From: Prolixibacter sp. NT017
GTDB taxonomy: Bacteria > Bacteroidota > Bacteroidia > Bacteroidales > Prolixibacteraceae
Reading direction: 5' to 3'
NCBI RefSeq assembly: GCF_009617875.1
Contig: NZ_BLAV01000001.1
Location: forward strand, 1,612,001-1,676,000
DNA: 64,000 nt
The position numbers were made by a program, and so were the translations under genes. The notes below the pieces were generated by a model. It had not been told where the DNA came from, did no database searches, and was given only the letters and a program-made list of their open reading frames with translations. Each line of letters opens with the position of its first letter. Within the stretch, counting starts at the first letter, position 1. This document shows, piece by piece, positions 55,420 through 63,347 of this stretch.

Positions 55420-56133
55420 ATGAAAATCACACGCAATTACAAGTACAAAGACGTTGAAATGTTAATGGCTGCCGAAACAATTGTTCAATCGCTAAGTGAC
55501 AACCTGGTTGATTTGTCTGTAGCCCGGACCAACTGGGACGAGGCGTACGTTACAACAACAGCCACCCAAATCGATAATGCCATCGAAAACTATCTGGGTA
55601 AAGATGCCAAGCTCGATTTGAGAAAGGCGACTGCACAGGTAACCGCAGTTCAGGCGCCGGCGCTGCGCGACCTCTCTTTCCTGAAAAGGCAAATAGAGGT
55701 CGATTTTGGTGCCGGAGCAGCTGCGATGTTGAAAAATCTGGGATTTACTACTTACCTGGCCAGTGCCCGGAAAGGAAATCAGGAATCATTGATCGAACTG
55801 CTGTATGCCTTCAAACAAGGCTTAACCGCTGAAATACGGGCACAGATAATAGCCAACGGAACCAACGAGGCATTGCTCGATCGGATTGTTGGTTATGCCA
55901 ACCAGTTGAAAGCAGCAAACATCTCGCAGGAAACCCTGAAAGCTACCACCAAAGAGGTCACAGAAGAGGCTATTACCGCTTTTAATGATATCTACAACGA
56001 AGTGATTGGTATCTGCAAAATTGCTTCCTCCTATTACAAAGATGATAAACTGAAAAAAGAACAGTTTACTTTCAGCAAAGTGGTGGCCCGCATGAGCGCC
56101 GCCCGTAAAGTCGCTGAAGAACCGGTGGAATAG
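55420..56133 (+). CDS. Conserved-type helical protein of unknown function
   Basis: This 237-residue soluble protein is almost all alpha-helical, with no signal peptide or membrane segment. Recurring amphipathic helices hold VQSLSDNLVDLSVARTNWDE, FLKRQIEVDFGAGAAAMLKN and EEAITAFNDIYNEVIGICKI. It resembles small uncharacterised Bacteroidota proteins (DUF6261-like) often found as single genes in multiple genome copies. It has its own terminator and is the only intact plus-strand gene within the PUL neighbourhood. I cannot name a function. Confidence 0.8.
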   Translation: MKITRNYKYKDVEMLMAAETIVQSLSDNLVDLSVARTNWDEAYVTTTATQIDNAIENYLGKDAKLDLRKATAQVTAVQAPALRDLSFLKRQIEVDFGAGAAAMLKNLGFTTYLASARKGNQESLIELLYAFKQGLTAEIRAQIIANGTNEALLDRIVGYANQLKAANISQETLKATTKEVTEEAITAFNDIYNEVIGICKIASSYYKDDKLKKEQFTFSKVVARMSAARKVAEEPVE

Positions 56134-56159
56134 GTTTAGTTAAATTGGTCGTGTTTAAG

Positions 56160-56186
56160 AATCCCTCTTCGGAGGGATTTTTTTTA
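56160..56186 (+). terminator. Rho-independent terminator
   Basis: AATCCCTC-TTCG-GAGGGATT with a T8 run follows the unknown gene by about 25 bp. Stem and UUCG loop match the terminator at 50173-50198. Confidence 0.92.
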
Positions 56187-56405
56187 TCAATTCAGATAAA
56201 TCTAGGCAAAGTCAGCAATCATTTTTGCGAATATGATAAGGATTCCATGCTTGAAAGGTGATAAGAGGAATTCGCTCTTGATGTTGGAAAATGCGACCTC
56301 AAGCTAGGGTGCTATACGATGCTTACCAATGATATTTACCGAACGAGACAACGTAATTTATACGGATAGAAAAATTAAATCCGAAATAAAAGAAGGCATG
56401 CATAT

Positions 56406-57018
56406 ATGACTGATAAATTCCGGAATAAATATCGGGTAGCGTCCAATCGCTGGCAGTTTTGGGACTATTCTGCACCGGAACACTACTTTATTACCATTTG
56501 TGTTGCCGGGCATCAATGTATTTTGGGCAATGTTTTGAATAAAAAAAATGCGATTATCCGAATACGGAAGAATCGTCGAAAATGAATTTCAAAAAATTCC
56601 CGAATATCACAAACGGGTCGTATTGGACGAATGGGTGGTAATGCCCAATTATATCCATTGTATCATTACATTGGGCGATTACGATTTTGATAATGGCGTT
56701 TTATTGTTCGATGATAATAGCGTAGAGAAAATTCATGAATTTTCTCTACCATCATTCCCGTTACAAAACCCCAATATCAAACAGATCAAACAATACCGCA
56801 AACAGCGGCGGAAAATGATAATTCCAAAATTGGTAGGGAAATTTCAGATGCAAACATCAAAACAAATAAACATTCTGCGCAACACACCCGGTGTAAAAAA
56901 TTGGCAATCCAATTATCACGATCACGTCATACGAAACGATGATTCGTATAAACGAATTCGTCATTATATTTTAATTAATCCCCAAAAATGGGAAGAGGAT
57001 ACATTCAACAGAGAGTGA
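56406..57018 (+). pseudogene. REP-associated (Y1) tyrosine transposase, frameshifted
   Basis: Two adjacent frames make one transposase of the Y1_Tnp/RAYT type. Frame one (56406 to a stop at 56585) gives MTDKFRNKYRVASNRW and HYFITICVAGHQCILGNVLN. Frame two (from 56548) continues with MRLSEYGRIVENEFQ and ends NYHDHVIRNDDSYKRIRHYI. The break lies in a run of eight A; seven would restore one frame of about 203 codons. The usual catalytic HxH of MPNHIHG is here MPNYIHC, so a metal-binding His is also lost. The Tyr in NYHDH is kept. Two faults make a dead gene likely. Confidence 0.8.
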
Positions 57019-57070
57019 ATTTTACCGGGAAAGCTTTGTAAAACGTTAACACAAATAAGGCCTGATTCAA

Positions 57071-57343
57071 CCTCATCACACCGAAGCCCAACCTCACCAC
57101 ACCGAAACCTTACCTCATCACACCGAAGCTCATTTTCCCAAGGCGGAAGCTTCACTTGCGCAGTTCGAAGCTCATTTGATCAAGGCGGAAGCTCTACCGG
57201 CGAAGTTCGAAGCTCATTTGATCGAGGCGGAAGCTCTACCGGCGAAGTTCGAAGGAAATTTGTGCCAGTTCGAAGCTCGACCTTAACACTTCGAAGCGTT
57301 ACCTCAACAGGCGGAAGCCTGTTTTCCGCAGGCGGAAATTGCA
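57071..57343. repeat. 21-bp degenerate tandem array beside the transposase
   Basis: Thirteen consecutive units of exactly 21 bp fill 273 bp with no indel. The core of each is (T/G)(T/G/C)CGAAGCTCA-like; typical units are TTGATCAAGGCGGAAGCTCT and CCGGCGAAGTTCGAAGCTCA, each one base short here. In the middle these two types alternate, giving a 42-bp higher-order period. The array starts 52 bp after the transposase stop and ends 3 bp before the stop codon of the HTCS gene, which is read toward it. On the minus strand it would read as a seven-residue SFELRR/SFRLDQ pattern. Confidence 0.9.
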
Positions 57344-57346
57344 GCT

Positions 57347-60300
57347 CTAATTTTTCCCGTCTTCGTTCTTCGCATATTGCGACGGCGTCATATTGAATTC
57401 GTTTTTGAACTGGCGGGCGAAGTATTTCGGGTCGTTATAACCTACGCGGTAGGCAACCTCGCTGACGGTGAACTGGCCTTGTTTGAGGAACTGGGCCGCA
57501 CGTTTCATCCGGATACTGCGGATGAATTCCACCGGTGTTTCTCCCGTGAGCGACGAGATTTTTTTGTAGAGGTTTACCCGGCTCATGCCCAGCTCCGAGC
57601 TCATTTCCTGTACCGAGAACTGACTGTTGGCGATATTTTTCTCCACTAAATCAATGGCTTTTTTGATGAAGATTTCGTCCAGCGAGGTGATTTCGATTTC
57701 GCTGGGGCTGACATCGATTTTCTTGCGGAAGGCTTTCTGTAGTTTCCGGCGTTGGGCCAGCAGATTCTTGATGCGCGATTCGAGCAGCTTGAAGTTGAAC
57801 GGCTTGGTGATATAGTCGTCGGCACCTACATCGAAGCCTTCCATCTTCTGGTTGTCGGCCACTTTTGCGGTCAGCAGAATAACCGGGATGTGCGAGGTTT
57901 CGGCCGTAGTCTTGACTTTCCGGCACAGGTCTATGCCATCCATCACCGGCATCATCACATCGCTGATAATTAAATCGGGCAGCGATTTTGACGCGATTTC
58001 CCAGCCGGTATGTCCGTCGCCCGCTTCGAGCACTTCGAAGGTGAGTTTGAAATTGTCCTTCAGGTAAAATCGGAAGTCTTCGTTGTCCTCCACCAACAAC
58101 AATACCGGTTTGGTATTTTTCGACGGCTTGCCGGTTGTTTCGCTTTCTTCTGCAGTTTCCGGCTCCATAACTACCGAAGGCTGAGCTGCCGGTTGGCGTT
58201 TCCAGCTTGCTTGTACAGCTTTCGCCGAAGTTTCCTTGCCGAATACCAATGGCAACGTCACCCGGAAACAGCTGCCTTTGCCTGGCTCGCTCTCTACGGT
58301 AATAGTGCCGTTTTGCAACTTCACATATTCATTCACAAGCGCCAGTCCGATGCCGCTTCCCTGGTTGTAATCGGAGCCGTTGGTGTCATCCTGGAAGAAG
58401 CGCTCGAAAATGCGCTGTTGTTTTTCTTCCGGAATACCAATACCGGTATCGCTGATGCTGATTTCGATGGACGGCTGTTCTTTTTCGTTCAAACGGACAT
58501 CCACATGTACGTCGCCGTTTTCGGAGGTGTATTTGAAGGCATTGGAAAGCAGGTTCAGGAGAATCTTTTCCAGCTTATCGTGGTCGAAATACACGGTGAT
58601 ATTTTCTACATCGGTCTGGAAATAGAGATGAATATTCTTTTTCTCCGACAGGTCGGAAAACGATTCGGTGGTTTCGCGAATGAAGCTGACAATTTCGCCC
58701 TCGCTCGGTCGGAGCTTAATCTCCTGGAATTCGAGTTTCCGGAAATCGAGTAGCTGGTTCACCAGGCTGAGCAAACGCCGGCTGTTGCGGTAAATCAGCT
58801 GCAGGTGTTTTTTCTCCTCGTTATCTCTGGCCTTTTGGAGCAGTTGTTCGATGGGTGTGATGATAAGCGTAAGCGGCGTGCGGAATTCATGACTGATATT
58901 CGTGAAGAAACGGAGTTTCAGCATGTCGAGTTCGTGCAGGCGGCGTGCCTTGATTTTTTCCCGTTCGATCTCGAATTTTTCGTGCTCCCGCCTGATAATC
59001 CGCTGGCGCCACAGCCAGATGATGAGCAGAACAAAGAGTACATAGGCGATATAAGCGTAAATCGTTTGCCAGAAAGGAGGGAGGATGTTAATCTTCAGGG
59101 TAGCGCCTTCCTGGTTCCAGTAGCCGTTGTTGTTCGATGCCCTGACGCGCAATGTGTATTCGCCCGGGTCGAGGTTGGTGAAGGTGGCCCGGCGGTTCTT
59201 CCAGTCGGTGTAAATCCAGCTGTTATTAAAGCCTTCCAGTTTGTAAGCAAATTGATTTTTTTCCGGATGGAAATAACTTAGTGTGGAGAAAGCTACCGAG
59301 AAGAAGTTTTCGGCGTGCTTCAGCGTGATTTCTTTGGTGTCGGTAACGGATTGCGGCAATAACACACGGCGGTTAAATTTTTCACCTACCCGGATGGTTT
59401 GGTTGAAAACCTGCAGGTTGGTGAATACCACTTTCGGTGTGTTTTTGTTTTCAATAAGGTTTTCGGGATTAAAAAAGTTGATGCCGTTCGGACCACCGAA
59501 GAAGAGCTGCCCATTGCGGGTGACATAAGCCGCCCGTTCGTTGAATTCCTTGGCCTGCAACCCGTCTTCGTCGTCATACTGTTTGATGCGCACGGCAAAA
59601 TCGGATACCTGGTCGCCTTTAACGAAAATCTGAACCAGTCCCTTGATGGTTCCCAGCCAGATATTGTGTTGTTGGTCCTCTACTATTGAAACAATGTTGT
59701 TCGTCGGTAAGCCGTTACTTTTCAAAATACGCCTGAACTGACCGGTATGCTCGTCGTACACATTCAGACCTTCGGGTGTGCCTACCCAAATCCATCCGCG
59801 CGAATCGGCTAACAGGCAATTCACCGTATTGCTGCTCAATGTCGTGGTGTCTTTGTCGGTATGAAGCAGGTTACTGAATTTTTGGGTTCTTGTATTTAAG
59901 ATGCTCAGGCCATCGGGCGTGCCAATCCACAGGCGGTTTTGTTTGTCTTCGACCAAAGAAATGATAACATTGGAAACGATGGAATTCGCACCGCCGGTAC
60001 GAAAATGCTGAAAACTTTCCGTATCACGGTTAAACCGGTCGAGTCCGCCGCCCAGTGTTCCAATCCAGAGATTGTTAAATGAATCTTCGTATATCGACCA
60101 GATATTGTTATCGGATATACTGGTTGAATCTTTGGGATTGTGGGTGTAGTGAGTGAATTTTTTCCCGTCGAAACGGTTAAGGCCACCGAAGTAAGTTCCA
60201 ATCCAAAGTTTGTTTTCGTGATCGATAAACAGTGACACAATTACATCGTTGGAGAGGCTGTTCTGGTCATCGTCATGATGAACGTAATGGGTAAATTTTC

Positions 60301-61513
60301 CGGTTTTCCGGTTATAGTAGTTTAGTCCGCCGCCATTAGTCCCAATCCACAAATTCCCTTTTTTGTCTTCGGCAAAGCAGTTAATATCACCAAAGTTCAG
60401 CCCTTCTTCATTTTGAGGCGTATACCGGATGGTGTTGAACAGGATCAGGTTTTTGTGATAATAGCTAATTCCCTCTTTATAGGTTCCTATCCAGATAATC
60501 CCTTCGCTGTCACGGAACATGGACGTGACGCTGTTGTGAGCAATGCTGTGGACGTTGTAGGTTTCGTGTGTCAGGTAGCGTATGGTGAAATCTTTTTTGT
60601 CGAGTAGGTTGATGCCTCCGTGGTCGGTGGCTATCCAGATGTTGCCATCCGAGTCCTGTGTGATACCGGTAATGATGTTGGTGTTAGTATGAGTAGGCCT
60701 GGAAGCCTGGTCGATGTGGACAAGTTTTCCGGTGGCAGGCTCATAATAAAAGAGGCCGATGGCATGGTCCTGTGTCGAAATCCAGATATCGTCATCTTTG
60801 TCAATAAATATGCGACAATCCAATTGTTCCCCGGGATACCGGTCGTGTAGGAAGCTGGCCTGAATCTTCGCTTTCATACTTCCTTTGGGCTTGATTTCCA
60901 GGTAACCATCCTGATGGATGAGCCACAGGTTTCCTTTTGAATCTTCGGCCATGGAAATCACATCAGAGGTTGCCTTTACACCATTGTTATTGGCGAGATG
61001 TTCTAACGGAACAATATCCTGATGGAGGGTATTGAAGCGAAATACCCCGTAACCGCTGGTCATCAGCCAACTCTGGTTTTCACTGTCGGTAAAAAGGTTG
61101 ATGAAATGATTAATGAATTCAGGGTGTTTTTGCAGAACAGGAGAATTGGAAAACGAGAAAGTCTCTGTTTCCGGATCGTACACGTTAAAGTCAGTTTGGG
61201 TTCTGACCCATAGTTTTCCATCGCAGTCCTGGTTGATTGCCGCGATGATGTTGTTGTCAATCGATGTACTGTCGGACGGATTATGTGTGAAAGTTTTAAA
61301 GGAGTAACCATCATAGCGGTTCAACCCAGATGTAGTTCCGAACCACATAAAGCCTTGCTTGTCACGCAAAATGCATGTAACATGATTATTCGATAACCCG
61401 TTTGTATTATTTATCTGGGCAAAGTTGTATTGTTTCTGTTGAGAAAATGCGGAAACACTTGAAAATACAGTGATAAGCAGTATTAGGATAAAGTTGGTGA
61501 ATCTGATTTTCAC
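57347..61513 (-). CDS. Hybrid two-component system regulator (HTCS) of the PUL
   Basis: This protein of about 1388 residues joins a periplasmic sensor to a DNA-binding output. After a signal peptide (FILILLITVFSSVSAFSQ) come about 14 Reg_prop propeller repeats (DKQGFMWFGTTSGLNRYDG type) and a Y_Y_Y domain (GFNNSWIYTDWKNR). One membrane helix (IYAYIAYVLFVLLIIWLW) leads to HisKA (TNISHEFRTPLTLI), HATPase (DTGIGIPEE), a receiver (LIISDVMMPVMDGIDL) and an AraC HTH (VAYRVGYNDPKYFARQFKNE). I chose the GTG before KIRFTNF because it gives a normal signal peptide. An ATG at 61690 would add 59 non-signal residues; a -7-like box near 61730 keeps that possible. Confidence 0.93.
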   Translation of the reverse strand: MKIRFTNFILILLITVFSSVSAFSQQKQYNFAQINNTNGLSNNHVTCILRDKQGFMWFGTTSGLNRYDGYSFKTFTHNPSDSTSIDNNIIAAINQDCDGKLWVRTQTDFNVYDPETETFSFSNSPVLQKHPEFINHFINLFTDSENQSWLMTSGYGVFRFNTLHQDIVPLEHLANNNGVKATSDVISMAEDSKGNLWLIHQDGYLEIKPKGSMKAKIQASFLHDRYPGEQLDCRIFIDKDDDIWISTQDHAIGLFYYEPATGKLVHIDQASRPTHTNTNIITGITQDSDGNIWIATDHGGINLLDKKDFTIRYLTHETYNVHSIAHNSVTSMFRDSEGIIWIGTYKEGISYYHKNLILFNTIRYTPQNEEGLNFGDINCFAEDKKGNLWIGTNGGGLNYYNRKTGKFTHYVHHDDDQNSLSNDVIVSLFIDHENKLWIGTYFGGLNRFDGKKFTHYTHNPKDSTSISDNNIWSIYEDSFNNLWIGTLGGGLDRFNRDTESFQHFRTGGANSIVSNVIISLVEDKQNRLWIGTPDGLSILNTRTQKFSNLLHTDKDTTTLSSNTVNCLLADSRGWIWVGTPEGLNVYDEHTGQFRRILKSNGLPTNNIVSIVEDQQHNIWLGTIKGLVQIFVKGDQVSDFAVRIKQYDDEDGLQAKEFNERAAYVTRNGQLFFGGPNGINFFNPENLIENKNTPKVVFTNLQVFNQTIRVGEKFNRRVLLPQSVTDTKEITLKHAENFFSVAFSTLSYFHPEKNQFAYKLEGFNNSWIYTDWKNRRATFTNLDPGEYTLRVRASNNNGYWNQEGATLKINILPPFWQTIYAYIAYVLFVLLIIWLWRQRIIRREHEKFEIEREKIKARRLHELDMLKLRFFTNISHEFRTPLTLIITPIEQLLQKARDNEEKKHLQLIYRNSRRLLSLVNQLLDFRKLEFQEIKLRPSEGEIVSFIRETTESFSDLSEKKNIHLYFQTDVENITVYFDHDKLEKILLNLLSNAFKYTSENGDVHVDVRLNEKEQPSIEISISDTGIGIPEEKQQRIFERFFQDDTNGSDYNQGSGIGLALVNEYVKLQNGTITVESEPGKGSCFRVTLPLVFGKETSAKAVQASWKRQPAAQPSVVMEPETAEESETTGKPSKNTKPVLLLVEDNEDFRFYLKDNFKLTFEVLEAGDGHTGWEIASKSLPDLIISDVMMPVMDGIDLCRKVKTTAETSHIPVILLTAKVADNQKMEGFDVGADDYITKPFNFKLLESRIKNLLAQRRKLQKAFRKKIDVSPSEIEITSLDEIFIKKAIDLVEKNIANSQFSVQEMSSELGMSRVNLYKKISSLTGETPVEFIRSIRMKRAAQFLKQGQFTVSEVAYRVGYNDPKYFARQFKNEFNMTPSQYAKNEDGKN

Positions 61514-61724
61514 AGGCCGGCTTTTACTTGATTCAGTTCCGCAATTTAATAAAAGGTTGGTATTTCCTGAAACATTCGTAATAAACGCGGATGATATTCT
61601 TAGAAATGGGGCCGACAGTAGTTCTGTTACCACAATGTTGTACCGGAATGAAGCTTGTCTTTCTGTTGCAAAACAGACCGAAAACTCCATCCCGGGATTT
61701 ATGGCAATTTAATCTGACGTTCCG

Positions 61725-63131
61725 TCAAAAATACTCCGGCAATCCTTCCTCAATTTGTTCGTGTTGCCAGACGATAAAGAGTTGTTCATCCTCAAAGCAC
61801 TCCTTCGGTTGTTTTGCGTTGATCAGCTGCAGTAGAATATTGGATTGATTCGGATGCAGTGATAAATCATTCACAACAAAACCCGATTCGATGTATATGT
61901 TGCGGGCAGAGGTTAATGAGATGCGGCTCACATCCGGAATATCACCGGTTTGCTCGCTCAGCCGCATGTTGGTGTACGAAACCAATATCTCTTTCGTAAC
62001 CGGAAGAAAGTGTTCCAGTATTTTGGCTTTGAGCAGTACTTTGGCTTGCTTGTCGTTAACTTGAATTTCACCTTGTTCGCTTTCCGGAAGTTGAGCAAAC
62101 AGTTGCCGGAATTGCACCCAGTCGGAAACAACGATGGCCAAATTCCGGATGTATCCTTTCTCAGTTATCTCCTCGAACGGTTTGACAATAAACGGAGCCA
62201 GTTTATTGCGGAATCCCGATTTCTGATAACGGCTTTTGTAAGCATACGAACAGTAATTCACCGGCAGGTTGATTTGTTCCTGTTTCGTATACTCCAGAAT
62301 TTTTAAAGCCGTAATCTCCGAATCGGGTAGAGTTACTCTCGGGCCATGGGCGAATTGAAAGTTTCGGTCGATTAGCTTTGGCAGATTGTAGGGCGTTAAT
62401 CTCATCTGGTGCAGGTTCAGATGCGACAACCCGGCTTCGGCCAACTCTTTTACTGCTTTCTTTAATTGCTCGAGTTCATCAGGCACGGCCGGAACTTCCA
62501 CTGTTACTACCGGAATGATGCCAATCGCTTGTTTCACCTTTTTTAGGTTATAGTTGGTCGCCCCGATGTCGAACCGGATTTCATTCAGGCCCAGTTCAGC
62601 GAGTTCTTTCAGCTTTTGGGGTGTAGAAAGAATGCCATTGGTATACATCCAGATGTAGAGCTCGTTCCCAAATGCATCTCTCAACGCTTTCAGAAATGTT
62701 TTTACACGCTCGAATGTCAGGAAAGGCTCGCCGCCACTAAAACTGACGCCTTTGAAGCCCATCTTTTTTATGTAGGCGACATACTCTTCCGGTGTGTGAA
62801 AATCGATGGTTTGTGTTTCCGGTACGCCAATGGTTTCCTGTGGAGCAGGACAGTAAAAGCAATGTGCATTGCAACGGTTGTTGATGAAAAGACAGCTCCA
62901 TTCGCCTGCACCGCAAAGCCGGCAGCCCGGCGATAGATTTCTGGTGTCGACTTTCGTTTCCTTAAATCCGGTTTGAATGTTGTCTTTTAGTCGTTCGAGG
63001 ATTTGGTCCCGTTCGGCTTCCAGTTCAATTGCTTCGTAATGCCCCAGCCATTTCAGCTGGTCGTAAAAAACACCATATTCCAGACGATTTCGTTCGACGA
63101 GATCGTTCCGGTACTTAATTAAGGCGTTCAT
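61725..63131 (-). CDS. Radical SAM protein of unknown substrate
   Basis: This 468-residue protein has the radical SAM motif CNAHCFYC (CxxxCxxC, about residue 87-94) that binds a [4Fe-4S] cluster. A second Cys group just before it, SPGCRLCGAGEWSC, could hold another metal or cluster. FKGVSFSGGEPFLTFERV is the GGE SAM-binding motif. The C-terminal 200 residues lack further Cys clusters. The family is known from many anaerobes, but the reaction is not. It lies upstream of the HTCS gene on the same strand with a 211-bp gap, so a functional link is uncertain. Confidence 0.88.
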   Translation of the reverse strand: MNALIKYRNDLVERNRLEYGVFYDQLKWLGHYEAIELEAERDQILERLKDNIQTGFKETKVDTRNLSPGCRLCGAGEWSCLFINNRCNAHCFYCPAPQETIGVPETQTIDFHTPEEYVAYIKKMGFKGVSFSGGEPFLTFERVKTFLKALRDAFGNELYIWMYTNGILSTPQKLKELAELGLNEIRFDIGATNYNLKKVKQAIGIIPVVTVEVPAVPDELEQLKKAVKELAEAGLSHLNLHQMRLTPYNLPKLIDRNFQFAHGPRVTLPDSEITALKILEYTKQEQINLPVNYCSYAYKSRYQKSGFRNKLAPFIVKPFEEITEKGYIRNLAIVVSDWVQFRQLFAQLPESEQGEIQVNDKQAKVLLKAKILEHFLPVTKEILVSYTNMRLSEQTGDIPDVSRISLTSARNIYIESGFVVNDLSLHPNQSNILLQLINAKQPKECFEDEQLFIVWQHEQIEEGLPEYF

Positions 63132-63199
63132 CTTTTATTTCCTCATGAAACCTAACGATATCAATGTTTAGCTCTATTCGGTTATACGAAAAAAGCGAG

Positions 63200-63207
63200 C
63201 AAATATA
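63200..63207 (-). promoter_or_regulatory. Probable -7 box of the radical SAM gene
   Basis: TATATTTG on the minus strand matches TAnnTTTG, 68 bp before the start codon. No proper -33 element is seen. Confidence 0.45.
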
Positions 63208-63347
63208 TCGAATTTTCCAATCAGAATTTCAGCCGGAACCAGTATTCATCGTACGGATGATTAAATAGATTCATTCTTGTTTTTTTGAATTAGGGACACC
63301 ATTTTTTCATCGCATAGGATTTGAGATCCTTCACCCGTAGGGAGTTC

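Noticed and set aside
56541-56548. Programmed frameshift in the transposase
   Set aside because: The A8 run is suitable, but the loss of a catalytic His in the same gene makes simple decay the better explanation.
57071-57343. CRISPR array
   Set aside because: Units are contiguous 21-mers with no unique spacers and no cas genes nearby.
58010-58753. 247-codon plus-strand ORF
   Set aside because: It is an antisense shadow of the HTCS kinase region, with Phe/Arg/Val-rich antisense composition.
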